Source: CAZOWL01 sp964583605
GTDB lineage: Bacteria; Pseudomonadota; Gammaproteobacteria; Chromatiales; Chromatiaceae
Direction: 5' to 3'
Length of the DNA: 9,444 nt
NCBI GenBank assembly: GCA_964583605.1
Contig: CAZOWL010000128.1
Coordinates: 1-9,444, forward strand
A program made the position numbers and the translations under genes. The notes below the pieces were generated by a model. It did not search any database and was not told the origin of the DNA. It saw nothing but the letters and a program-made list of their open reading frames with translations. This document shows, one piece after another, positions 1 through 6,637 of this stretch. Position 1 is the stretch's first letter. The number at the start of each line of letters is the position of its first letter.

Positions 1-27
1 CAACCCTCTCCCAGAGGGCGAGGGAGC
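1..27. repeat. Dispersed-repeat-like imperfect hairpin at window edge
   Basis: CCCTC (4-8) pairs with GAGGG (20-24) and CCC (10-12) with GGG (16-18), around an AGA loop and one T-C mismatch. Hairpins of the form CCCTCTCCC-n-GGGAGAGGG are common dispersed intergenic repeats in GC-rich proteobacteria, so this is probably the end of one such element. The left part is outside the window and no second copy is seen here. A terminator of an unseen upstream gene is possible, but no T-run follows. Confidence 0.4.
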
Positions 28-182
28 GAACGTGCTTCGCGAATTTCATAGTAATACCCCAGGCTTATCGGGCCGGGCCTGGTCGAGGCGCGTGACTGTG
101 CAGTCCTGTCCGATGTGGTAGATTCGCAGGCCTAACGATCATCGCGGCACGCCACGCTCAGCTTACGAGAGGATGCGCACCG

Positions 183-240
183 CCATGACCGTCCCCACTC
201 CGCACCCCTCACCCACGAGGGGTCATGGAGAGGCGGAGTG
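183..240 (+). promoter_or_regulatory. Overlapping inverted repeats with two exclusive foldings, upstream of the PepSY gene
   Basis: Three perfect inverted repeats lie within 58 bases. CACTCCGC (196-203) pairs with GCGGAGTG (233-240), and directly inside it ACCCCTC (204-210) pairs with GAGGGGT (217-223). Together they give a 15-bp stem with a 9-base bulge on the 3' side. CCATGACC (183-190) pairs with GGTCATGG (221-228), which uses the same 3' bases and so excludes the first fold. The structure ends 52 bases before the ATG at 293, and a five-T run (253-257) follows 12 bases later. It could be a leader or attenuator for the downstream operon, a repeat element, or a terminator of an upstream gene. 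The pairings are seen directly; any function is inference. Confidence 0.45.
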
Positions 241-292
241 CGCTGCCCGCCATTTTTCATCGTAACCCTTGTCCGACGCCGGCCTTCAGCCA

Positions 293-553
293 ATGAAACC
301 GCTCCTCATGATCGCCCTTCTGTGTCTTGCCCTGGTCCTGAGTCCCGTCGCGGCCCGTCCCGACCGAGGCGATCAAGGTGCCGAGGGCGGGGCCGGCTCA
401 GGGATATCGGCCGGGCAGGCCGCCGAAGCCGCGCGGCGCCAGACAGGCGGGCGGGTCCTCGCTGTCAAGCCGTCCGGCGGCGGCTATCAGGTGCGCGTGC
501 TCACCGCGGACGGCGCGGTGAAGCAGATCTTCGTGCCCGGCGGGCGGCGCTGA
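293..553 (+). CDS. Small exported PepSY-like protein of the PhoP/PhoQ operon
   Basis: This encodes 86 residues. Residues 1-21 are a typical signal peptide: Lys2, then a hydrophobic run LLMIALLCLALVLSPVAA with an Ala-rich cleavage site. A Gly-rich linker (25-37) follows. Residues 38-86 read as a single PepSY-like unit: a helix (ISAGQAAEAARRQTGG), then VLAVKP, YQVRVLTADG and VKQIFVPGG beta strands. The ATG at 293 was preferred over an in-frame TTG at 269 because it places the signal peptide at the N-terminus. Small PepSY proteins often precede two-component systems in gammaproteobacteria and may modulate the sensor or act on envelope proteins. It ends 15 bases before the regulator gene, so one transcript is likely. 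The exact role is unknown; the PepSY call rests on sequence pattern only. Confidence 0.75.
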   Translation: MKPLLMIALLCLALVLSPVAARPDRGDQGAEGGAGSGISAGQAAEAARRQTGGRVLAVKPSGGGYQVRVLTADGAVKQIFVPGGRR

Positions 554-568
554 TCCTGGGCCCAGGGG

Positions 569-1240
569 ATGCGAATCCTGGTAGTGGAGGATGAGGCGAC
601 GCTCTGCCACCATATCGCAGAGCGGCTGCAGACGAAGGGCTTTCTCACACGGGAGTGCGGCGATGGCGCGGAAGGACTCTATCTCGCTAGCGAGTATCCT
701 TTCGACGCAGCGATCATCGACTTGGGCCTGCCAAGGCTCTCTGGCCTGACGCTGATCCGGCGCCTGCGCGCAGCGGGCAGCCTGCTGCCGATCTTGATCC
801 TCACCGCGCGGGATCACTGGCAGGAGAAGGTCGAGGGCCTCGAGGCCGGTGCCGACGATTACCTCACCAAGCCTTTTCACATCGAAGAGCTCGAGGCTCG
901 CCTCCGGGCACTCGTGCGGCGCGCAATGGGCAGTGCCCAGCACGAGATCGAATGCGGGCCGTTGCGTCTCGATCTCAAGGGGCAACACGTCTGGGTCGAG
1001 GACCGGCAGCTCGAGCTCACGGCCTTCGAATACCGGCTGCTGGAGCGTCTCGTCACCCAGCATGGGCGCGTCCTATCGAAGCGCGAGCTGGTCGAGCATC
1101 TCTACACCGACGACGAGGACCGCGACAGCAACGTGCTCGAGGTCCTGATCGGCCGGTTGCGGCGGAAGCTGGACCCGACCGGTCGGCTCACTCCGATCGA
1201 AACCTTGCGGGGTCGCGGCTACCGCTTCACACTCGGTTAG
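569..1240 (+). CDS. phoP: PhoP-type OmpR-family response regulator
   Basis: A full-length 223-residue OmpR/PhoP-family DNA-binding regulator. The receiver domain (1-118) has the acidic pocket Glu7-Asp8, phospho-acceptor Asp51 in IIDLGLP, Thr79 in ILTAR and Lys101 in TKPF. The winged-helix domain (about 128-222) has the recognition segment SNVLEVLIGRLRRKL (187-201) and the wing RGRGYRF (214-220). The sequence DDEDRDSNVLEVLIGRLRRK and the order of motifs closely resemble Pseudomonas-type PhoP, so the symbol is given with fair confidence, although paralogues such as QseB share the architecture. The MRILVVEDE start is standard. An AGGGG stretch lies directly against the ATG, which is short spacing, so translation may be coupled to the PepSY gene 15 bases upstream. 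Phosphorylation by the kinase at 1461-2798 is inferred. Confidence 0.9.
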   Translation: MRILVVEDEATLCHHIAERLQTKGFLTRECGDGAEGLYLASEYPFDAAIIDLGLPRLSGLTLIRRLRAAGSLLPILILTARDHWQEKVEGLEAGADDYLTKPFHIEELEARLRALVRRAMGSAQHEIECGPLRLDLKGQHVWVEDRQLELTAFEYRLLERLVTQHGRVLSKRELVEHLYTDDEDRDSNVLEVLIGRLRRKLDPTGRLTPIETLRGRGYRFTLG

Positions 1241-1460
1241 TACGGCACTGACGATGGCCCGGGTCCACCCCGAAACCGCTCAGCCTCGTGGGGCCGGATG
1301 TGCCAACCATTCGCGAGCGACCTGTCCGCAGGCAATAGCCCACACAGCGGATCCGGCGACAGTTCGTGTCGGGATTCCCGCGCCACTGCGACTGCCGGCC
1401 GTTTCTCCACCTTAGTGCGTGCTCAGCGTGGAACACAAGATACAGAGGCGTCGAGGCGCC
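1241..1460 (+). other. 220-base non-coding gap between regulator and kinase genes
   Basis: No protein reads convincingly here on either strand. The only structure I see is weak: CGACA-gttcg-TGTCG and CGGG-att-CCCG hairpins near 1360-1380. A GTG at 1419 is in frame with the kinase and would add 14 residues, but these precede the normal start of the first membrane segment and look non-native. PhoP and PhoQ genes normally overlap or nearly touch, so the gap may hold a separate promoter or the remains of an insertion. Confidence 0.5.
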
Positions 1461-2798
1461 ATGCGCTCGCTACAGACGCGGATCCTGCTCGCCGCAGCGC
1501 TCGTGCTTGTACTCTTTCTCTTCTTGACCAGTCTGGCTCTGGAGCGAGCCTTCCAAGACGCCGCGCGCGCGGCGCGCGAGCAGCGGCTGCTTGGCCAGAT
1601 CTATCTGCTGCTCGCCGCGGCGGAGCTCAGCGACGGCGGCTTGGTGTTTCCGCAAGACTTGGCTGAGCCACGCTTCGACCTCCCGGGCTCTGGGCTCTAC
1701 GCGAGGGTCTTCGACGGGGAAGCCCGTGCCGTGTGGGCCTCGCGCTCGACGATGGACACGGCGCTGCCCCCGAGCCCTATCGCGTTAGAGCCAGGTGAGC
1801 GCCACTCGACGCTGACAACGGGCAAGGACGAGCCAGGTCATCTAACGCAGGGCCTTGGCGTCCTCTGGGCGACCGGCCAGCGGCCACAGCCCTATACCTT
1901 CGCGGTAGCCGAAGACCTCGCCGACCTGAAACAGGAGGTGGGGCGCTTCCGGCGAAGCCTGGCCGGTTGGCTCGGCCTGATGGCTTTACTGCTGCTGACC
2001 ACGCTCGTCGCCACGATGCGTTGGGGGCTGAGGCCGTTGCGCCGCGTCGCGACTGAGGTCGCGGCGATCGAGGCAGGGGCACAGGCTCGGCTCGTGGGCG
2101 ACTATCCTCGAGAGCTTCAGAGCCTGACCGACAACCTCAATGCCCTGTTGACCCACGAGCAGGCGCAGCGCAGGCGACTCGATCACGCCCTCGGCGACCT
2201 CGCACACAGCCTCAAGACCCCACTCGCCGTGATCGCGACGAGCCTCGCCGATCTCCCTGTGCCGCCTGAAACATTGTGCGTCTTGCAGGATCAGCTTCAC
2301 CGGATGGAGCAATTGGCCGACTATCAGCTTCGCCGCGCCCGCTCGGGGGCCGGCGCCGCGGCTGGACTCGCGCCGCCGGTGCCGATCCGGCCTGTCATTG
2401 AGCGGTTGGTGATGGCGGTGACCAAGGTTCACCGCGACAAGGCAATCGATATCGGGATCCGTTGCGACGCGAGACTGGTCTTCCGCGGTCCCGAGGCGGA
2501 CCTGATGGAGATACTCGGTAACCTGCTCGATAACGCGATGAAATGGGGGCGCCGAGAGATCCGCATCACGGTCCTCGACGAGCCTGCGTTGCAGATCCAT
2601 GTCGAAGACGACGGCCCGGGGATCCCATTAGAGCAGCGCGAGCGGCTTCTCGAGCGCGGTGCCCGGGCCGACGAGCTGACACCCGGTTTCGGCATCGGTC
2701 TCGCCGTCGTGCGCGAGCTTTGCGCGGCCTACGCCGGGGACCTGCACATCGCGCGCAGTCCACTCGGCGGCGCCCATATACAGGCGCGGATGGGTTAG
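1461..2798 (+). CDS. phoQ: PhoQ-type membrane sensor histidine kinase
   Basis: A 445-residue inner-membrane sensor kinase. It has a first membrane helix at about 8-28, a periplasmic sensor region (about 29-168), a second helix at about 169-186 and a HAMP-like linker (about 187-240). The dimerisation/phospho-acceptor helix contains DLAHSLKTPLAV with His249. The ATPase domain has the N box GNLLDNAMKW (353-362), the G1 box DDGPGIP (383-389) and the G2 box GFGIGL (409-414). The DLAHSLKTPLAV and GNLLDNAMKW sequences are those of PhoQ, and the periplasmic stretch with FDLPGSGLYA also fits PhoQ rather than other kinases. The ATG at 1461 follows a GAGG (1453-1456); a GTG at 1419 is the longer alternative. 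It presumably phosphorylates the regulator at 569-1240, sensing divalent cations or envelope stress as PhoQ does. The ligand is not deducible from the sequence. Confidence 0.88.
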   Translation: MRSLQTRILLAAALVLVLFLFLTSLALERAFQDAARAAREQRLLGQIYLLLAAAELSDGGLVFPQDLAEPRFDLPGSGLYARVFDGEARAVWASRSTMDTALPPSPIALEPGERHSTLTTGKDEPGHLTQGLGVLWATGQRPQPYTFAVAEDLADLKQEVGRFRRSLAGWLGLMALLLLTTLVATMRWGLRPLRRVATEVAAIEAGAQARLVGDYPRELQSLTDNLNALLTHEQAQRRRLDHALGDLAHSLKTPLAVIATSLADLPVPPETLCVLQDQLHRMEQLADYQLRRARSGAGAAAGLAPPVPIRPVIERLVMAVTKVHRDKAIDIGIRCDARLVFRGPEADLMEILGNLLDNAMKWGRREIRITVLDEPALQIHVEDDGPGIPLEQRERLLERGARADELTPGFGIGLAVVRELCAAYAGDLHIARSPLGGAHIQARMG

Positions 2799-2890
2799 CC
2801 TAGGTTGCCCAACCCGCAGATCGGGTGCCAGAATGGCGGCACAGCTTCGCGCGCCGGTCGATCCCCGGGCAATCCCATTTCCTCGTCAAC

Positions 2891-3175
2891 ATGCCGCTGC
2901 GTCTCAGACAATGCCTTGGTCTCGCCGTCCTGACGTTGTCGTTAAGCCTGTTGAGCGGCGGCTGCGCCGGCAATCGAGTGAATCCGTCGACTGACCTGCT
3001 ACCGGTGACGTGCCTCGACAAGCCTGATCCGGGTGATTGCGCGGGGCGCCGGCTAGGCTATTACTACGACTATTCGGATAATCGGTGTAAGCCTTTTGTG
3101 CACGGCAACTGTCCGCGTAAAGTGCCGTTTCGCGACAAGGCCGAATGCCTCACCGTCTGTGGTGCCGATCCCTGA
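2891..3175 (+). CDS. Exported, probably lipid-anchored Kunitz/BPTI-domain protein
   Basis: This encodes 94 residues. Residues 1-24 are a signal peptide ending SLLSGGC, so Cys25 is a plausible lipidation site, although Ser-Gly-Gly before the Cys is not the best lipobox. Residues 38-92 form a Kunitz domain: Cys41, 50, 66, 74, 86 and 90. The spacings are 8, 15, 7, 11 and 3, against 8, 15, 7, 12 and 3 in bovine pancreatic trypsin inhibitor. Also conserved are the Gly two residues before Cys50, the aromatic YYYDYS strand and the FVHGNC motif. Expected disulfides are 41-90, 50-74 and 66-86. The residue after Cys50, the P1 position, is Ala51 where BPTI has Lys, which suggests an elastase-like rather than trypsin-like target or a non-inhibitory role. 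The ATG at 2891 was chosen because it begins the signal peptide; an in-frame GTG lies at 2825. No clear ribosome site is visible. About 20 of the 57 C-terminal codons end in A or T, more than in its neighbours, which hints at acquisition. Confidence 0.85.
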   Translation: MPLRLRQCLGLAVLTLSLSLLSGGCAGNRVNPSTDLLPVTCLDKPDPGDCAGRRLGYYYDYSDNRCKPFVHGNCPRKVPFRDKAECLTVCGADP

Positions 3176-3252
3176 CCGAGGCCTTCCACGGCCCGAGGCC
3201 CAGTCGCCGGCCCGAGTTGCCTAGCCACAGTTACGCATTGATCTACTGGACT

Positions 3253-3259
3253 GGAGAGG
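3253..3259 (+). promoter_or_regulatory. Ribosome binding site supporting the long proA start
   Basis: GGAGAGG lies 13 bases before the ATG at 3273, slightly far but strong. It favours that start over the internal ATG at 3339, which has no comparable site. Confidence 0.45.
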
Positions 3260-3272
3260 TTGCTAACAAGAG

Positions 3273-4580
3273 ATGTCCTCAATCGACGCCACCAACGCCA
3301 AGACCGCAACCTCAACGGTCAGCGATCTCGAGAACTACATGAGGGATTTGGGCAAGCGTGCCCGGACGGCCGCTCGGCTCGTGGCACGCGCCACCACCGC
3401 CGCCAAGAACCGGGCGTTGATGGCCATGGCCGACGACATCGACACGCACCGCGATGAGCTGATGGCCGCAAATCACCACGATCTGGAGGCCGGCGCGGCG
3501 CGGGGCTTGGACGAGGCACTGCTCGATCGCCTCGAGCTGACAGCGAGCCGGGTCGATGGCATGGTCGAGGGCCTGCGCCAAGTCGCCGCCCTGCCAGATC
3601 CGGTCGGCACGATCACCGACCTCAGTTATCGCCCCAGCGGTATTCAGGTCGGACGGATGCGGGTCCCGTTAGGCGTCGTCGGCATCATTTACGAGTCGCG
3701 CCCGAACGTCACGGCGGATGCCGCGGCGCTCTGCCTCAAGGCGGGTAACGCCTGCGTGCTCCGCGGGGGCTCAGAGGCATTCGCGTCGAATCAGGCCATT
3801 GCGGCCAGCATCCGACGCGGCCTCGAGAACGCCCGCCTGCCCGCCGACGCAGTCCAGGTCCTCTCGACCACGGACCGGGATGCCGTCGGGATCATGATCC
3901 AGATGCCCGAGGCGATCGATGTCATCATCCCGCGCGGCGGCAAGGGGTTAATCGAGCGGGTCAGCCGCGATGCGCGGGTGCCAGTCATTAAGCATCTCGA
4001 CGGCGTGTGCCATGTCTACATCGACGACCGCGCCGATGCCGAAAAGGCCTTCGCCGTGGCGCTGAACGCCAAGACGCAGCGCTACGGCACCTGCAACACG
4101 ATGGAGACGCTGCTCATTGCCGAGGGTGCCGTCGCGGCCGTCTTGCCACGCCTCGCCGAGGCCTTGATCGCCAAGGGCGTGGAGCTCCGGGGTTGCCCGC
4201 GCGCCCGCGAGACCCTGCCGGACATCTCCGCGGCTGACGAGGCGGATTGGGGAACAGAATACCTGGCACCCATCCTGTCGGTCCGTGTCGTCCCCGATCT
4301 GGACGCGGCGATCGAGCACATCGGCCGCTACGGCTCCAACCATACCGATGCCATCGTCACGGAGGACTACTCGCGGGCGAGGCGCTTCTTGCGCGAGGTC
4401 GACTCAAGCTCAGTGATGGTCAACGCCTCGACGCGGTTCGCCGATGGTTTTGAATATGGCCTCGGCGCCGAGATTGGGATCAGCACCGACAAGTTTCACG
4501 CACGTGGGCCGGTGGGCCTGGAAGGCTTGACCTCACAGAAATTCGTCGTCCTCGGTGACGGCCATGTTCGGGGGGCTTGA
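3273..4580 (+). CDS. proA: Gamma-glutamyl phosphate reductase
   Basis: Cytosolic NADPH-dependent reduction of gamma-glutamyl phosphate to glutamate-5-semialdehyde, the second step of proline synthesis after ProB. The 435 residues cover the whole family. Visible family motifs are GVVGIIYESRPNVTADA (134-150), LKAGNACVLRGGSEA (155-169), IDVIIPRGGKGLI (215-227), the catalytic cysteine in RYGTCNTMETLL (Cys274), and near the C-terminus ASTRFADGFEYGLGAEIGIS. The protein is roughly 18 residues longer than typical ProA; the extra residues are a Ser/Thr/Ala-rich N-terminus before DLENYMRDLG. If translation began at Met23 (3339) the conserved first helix would be cut, so 3273 is retained. proB is not in the window. 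Together with nadD and rsfS this is a gene order known from Pseudomonas. It starts 97 bases after the Kunitz gene, so it may have its own promoter, which I could not identify. Confidence 0.96.
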   Translation: MSSIDATNAKTATSTVSDLENYMRDLGKRARTAARLVARATTAAKNRALMAMADDIDTHRDELMAANHHDLEAGAARGLDEALLDRLELTASRVDGMVEGLRQVAALPDPVGTITDLSYRPSGIQVGRMRVPLGVVGIIYESRPNVTADAAALCLKAGNACVLRGGSEAFASNQAIAASIRRGLENARLPADAVQVLSTTDRDAVGIMIQMPEAIDVIIPRGGKGLIERVSRDARVPVIKHLDGVCHVYIDDRADAEKAFAVALNAKTQRYGTCNTMETLLIAEGAVAAVLPRLAEALIAKGVELRGCPRARETLPDISAADEADWGTEYLAPILSVRVVPDLDAAIEHIGRYGSNHTDAIVTEDYSRARRFLREVDSSSVMVNASTRFADGFEYGLGAEIGISTDKFHARGPVGLEGLTSQKFVVLGDGHVRGA

Positions 4581-4818
4581 GCTAGAACAAGTCAAGGCCG
4601 GGCCGGACATTCGCCAGGGATTCTGCTACCTTTCCTATATGCCTCTCAGTCGCGAACGCCCTTCGAGCTGATGCCGCGAGGAAACAGAATCCTATCCCGA
4701 CGCTTGTCCATGCCCGGGGAACGCGCCAACCGGCCCTCCCCCCCCGCCTCTCGGGCTCCGAGCCGAGATTGATCTACTGCCCACGATCATCTCGACGGCA
4801 GGTGTCGGCGGCTCGCCA
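4581..4818 (+). other. 238-base gap between proA and nadD
   Basis: No gene is seen. There is a run of eight C at 4738-4745 and an AT-richer patch at 4620-4641 (TATATG at 4636) that could hold a promoter for nadD, but no good -35 partner is visible. No T-tailed terminator follows proA. Confidence 0.4.
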
Positions 4819-5493
4819 ATGATCGGCGTCCTCGGCGGTACCTTCGACCCGATCCACTTCGGGCATCTGCGTCCCGCTCTGGAGGTCCTCCTGGCCCTCG
4901 GGCTCGATGAGCTTCGGTTCGTCCCGGTCGGCCAGGCGGTCCACCGTGAGCCGCCACATGCAGCGGCCGCACATCGCCTAGCCATGGTCGAGGCCGCCGT
5001 GCGGGGACAGCCCGGTTTCATCGCCGATCGCCGCGAGCTGGATCGGCCCGGGCGGTCCTACACCTTCGACACCCTCACCTCGCTGCGAGAGGAGTTCGGC
5101 CCGCGGCGACCACTCTGTCTGTTGCTCGGCAGCGACGCCTTTCGGGGCTTCCTGTCTTGGCATCGTCCGCTCGAGATCCTCGGTCTGGCCCATTTGGTCG
5201 TGATGACCCGCCCAGGGAGCGAAACGGCCGGCGAGGCACCGTTGCAGAACCTGCAACGCGAACGATCGGCACCGCACCCGCGCGCCCTCAGAGCATCGCC
5301 GGCCGGACGGATCTACTTCCTCGAGGTCACTCAGCTCGAGATCTCAGCGACGGCGATCCGCGAACTGGTCGCGGCCGGTCAAAGCCCGCGGTTTCTGCTT
5401 CCCGACCCGGTCATCTCGGTCATCGCGCGGGAGGGCCTCTACCGCCCTGACGAATCCCACACGGCGTCGCGCGGCGCGGCGCCCTCCACCTAG
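4819..5493 (+). CDS. nadD: Nicotinate-nucleotide adenylyltransferase
   Basis: Transfers AMP from ATP to nicotinate mononucleotide, giving deamido-NAD in the shared last part of NAD synthesis; cytosolic. The 224-residue protein has the nucleotidyltransferase signature GGTFDPIHFGHL (6-17) with the His13 and His16 pair that binds the phosphates. It also has GRSYTFDTL (78-86), GSDAF (104-108) and the C-terminal ISATAIR (175-181), the counterpart of the ISSTxIR motif. Its size is close to the usual 210-220, with a short Ser/Ala-rich tail (about 212-224) beyond the family end. The ATG begins directly at the MIGVLGGTFDP family start; no strong ribosome site precedes it. rsfS follows after 13 bases, so the two are very likely cotranscribed, as in many proteobacteria. 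Confidence 0.96.
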   Translation: MIGVLGGTFDPIHFGHLRPALEVLLALGLDELRFVPVGQAVHREPPHAAAAHRLAMVEAAVRGQPGFIADRRELDRPGRSYTFDTLTSLREEFGPRRPLCLLLGSDAFRGFLSWHRPLEILGLAHLVVMTRPGSETAGEAPLQNLQRERSAPHPRALRASPAGRIYFLEVTQLEISATAIRELVAAGQSPRFLLPDPVISVIAREGLYRPDESHTASRGAAPST

Positions 5494-5495
5494 CA

Positions 5496-5502
5496 GAGGA
5501 GA
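5496..5502 (+). promoter_or_regulatory. Strong ribosome binding site of rsfS
   Basis: GAGGAGA sits 4 bases before the ATG at 5507 in the 13-base nadD-rsfS spacer and fixes the rsfS start. Confidence 0.7.
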
Positions 5503-5506
5503 TCGC

Positions 5507-5866
5507 ATGCAGCTTGAGTCGCTCAAGAACCTCGTTCTCGAAACCCTGACCGATATGAAGGCACGCGATGTCAGCGTGCTCGACGTGCGCGGCAGGACCT
5601 CGATCACCGACTACATGGTCGTCGCCTGCGGCACCTCTGATCGCCACGTCAAGGCGATCGCCGAGACCATCGCCTTCCGCGCCAAAGAAGCCGGCGAAGC
5701 CCCGCTCGGGTGTGAGGGAGTCAATGAGGGGGAATGGGCCTTGGTCGACCTAAACGGCGTCGTCGTCCACATCATGCTGCCACGCGTCCGAGACTTCTAC
5801 AATCTGGAGCGCCTGTGGTCGGCGCCGACGGTGGTCGGCCGGAGCGCCGCCGGGCACGGCGGGTAG
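5507..5866 (+). CDS. rsfS: Ribosome silencing factor RsfS
   Basis: A small cytosolic protein that binds ribosomal protein L14 (uL14) and blocks joining of the 30S and 50S subunits when nutrients are short. The 119 residues contain the whole family (formerly DUF143/Iojap): TSITDYMVVACGTSDRHVKAIAE, then GEAPLGCEGVNEGEWALVDLNGVVVHIM, and at the end RDFYNLERLW. The start is set by the GAGGAGA site. A short Gly/Ser/Ala-rich tail follows LERLW. It is coupled to nadD by a 13-base spacer. The usual downstream partner rlmH is absent; folA begins 59 bases later. Confidence 0.96.
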   Translation: MQLESLKNLVLETLTDMKARDVSVLDVRGRTSITDYMVVACGTSDRHVKAIAETIAFRAKEAGEAPLGCEGVNEGEWALVDLNGVVVHIMLPRVRDFYNLERLWSAPTVVGRSAAGHGG

Positions 5867-5925
5867 CCCACTCACACCACGACTGCCGCCTTTTCCGTCA
5901 GAGACCGACCGCTTGGCTGCGCACG

Positions 5926-6504
5926 ATGTCCGGTAATTGCGCCCTCGATGGCAGCGGACGGGCAGCGCCCGAGCCGCGCGTCAGCCTAATCGTAGCCATG
6001 GCCCGGAATCGGGTGATCGGGCGCGGCAATCGCTTGCCCTGGCGGCTGCCGGCCGACCTCGCCCACTTCAGACGCCTGACCCTGGACAAGCCCATCGTGA
6101 TGGGCCGCCGGACCTGGGAATCCCTGCCAGGCCCGCTAGAGCGACGGCATCATATCGTCGTAACCCGCAAGCTGGGACTCGCAGCGCCAGGTTGCGTCTT
6201 CGTGCCTTCGCCCGTGGCGGCGCTGCGCGAGGCCGCCGGCGCACCAGAGATCATGATCATCGGCGGGGCCGCCCTATACCGGTCCATGCTGCCGCGGGCG
6301 GATTACCTCTATTTGACGCAGATCGCCGCGGACATCGAGGGGGACACATTCTTCCCCACGTGGAATCCATCCTGCTGGCGCGAGGTCGCTCGCGAAGAGC
6401 GCGCCCGAGATGCGCACAACGCCTTCGACCTGGCCTTCATCGAGTTCGAGCGGATACGTCACGACCGCAACAGCCAAGAAAAGGAGTCGCCGCCTCAACC
6501 TTGA
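5926..6504 (+). CDS. folA: Dihydrofolate reductase
   Basis: Reduces 7,8-dihydrofolate to tetrahydrofolate with NADPH, supplying one-carbon carriers for thymidylate, purine and methionine synthesis. The core (about 19-178) has SLIVAMARNRVIG, the substrate-loop Trp39 in LPW, catalytic acid Asp44 in LPADLAHF (Asp27 in E. coli), the NADPH-binding MGRRTWESLP (59-68), IIGGAALY (111-118), Thr131 in YLTQI and GDTFFP (139-144). At 192 residues it is about 30 longer than E. coli DHFR: 17-18 extra at the N-terminus and a charged tail (about 179-192). No other ATG, GTG or TTG lies between 5926 and the conserved VSLIVA, so the N-terminal extension is genuine unless a rarer start codon is used. No clear ribosome site precedes the ATG. 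It faces the minus-strand gene at 6638. Confidence 0.94.
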   Translation: MSGNCALDGSGRAAPEPRVSLIVAMARNRVIGRGNRLPWRLPADLAHFRRLTLDKPIVMGRRTWESLPGPLERRHHIVVTRKLGLAAPGCVFVPSPVAALREAAGAPEIMIIGGAALYRSMLPRADYLYLTQIAADIEGDTFFPTWNPSCWREVAREERARDAHNAFDLAFIEFERIRHDRNSQEKESPPQP

Positions 6505-6637
6505 TTGGGAGGGGTCGAGGACCGGCAGAGAGCTGGCCGGCTGGCCGCGCGGGATTACCCACCCGTGACTCATCGCTGGACCCATCAGCGGTTGCCGCGG
6601 CTCACCCGGACGACGGGCGCGGCCATGCCCCAGCGGG
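6505..6637. other. Convergent gap between folA and the minus-strand gene
   Basis: This is 133 GC-rich bases between two genes that end towards each other, where a shared terminator is expected. I see a GCTGGCC direct repeat (GCTGGCC-G-GCTGGCC, about 6533-6547) and only short GC hairpins, with no T-run on either strand. No terminator can be assigned. Confidence 0.35.

Noticed and set aside
398..1063. Long minus-strand open frame of 221 codons opposite phoP.
   Set aside because: It is the antisense shadow of a clearly coding response regulator in GC-rich DNA, and its translation shows no domain.
4738..4745. Run of eight C before nadD as a phase-variation tract.
   Set aside because: It is 73 bases upstream of the start, outside any coding frame and short, so there is no support for switching.
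3237..4779. The 12-mer ATTGATCTACTG occurs at 3237-3248 (before proA) and 4768-4779 (before nadD), suggesting a shared operator.
   Set aside because: About two to three repeated 12-mers are expected by chance in a window of this size, the distances to the two starts differ, and a 9-base part recurs inside an unrelated coding region near 6709.
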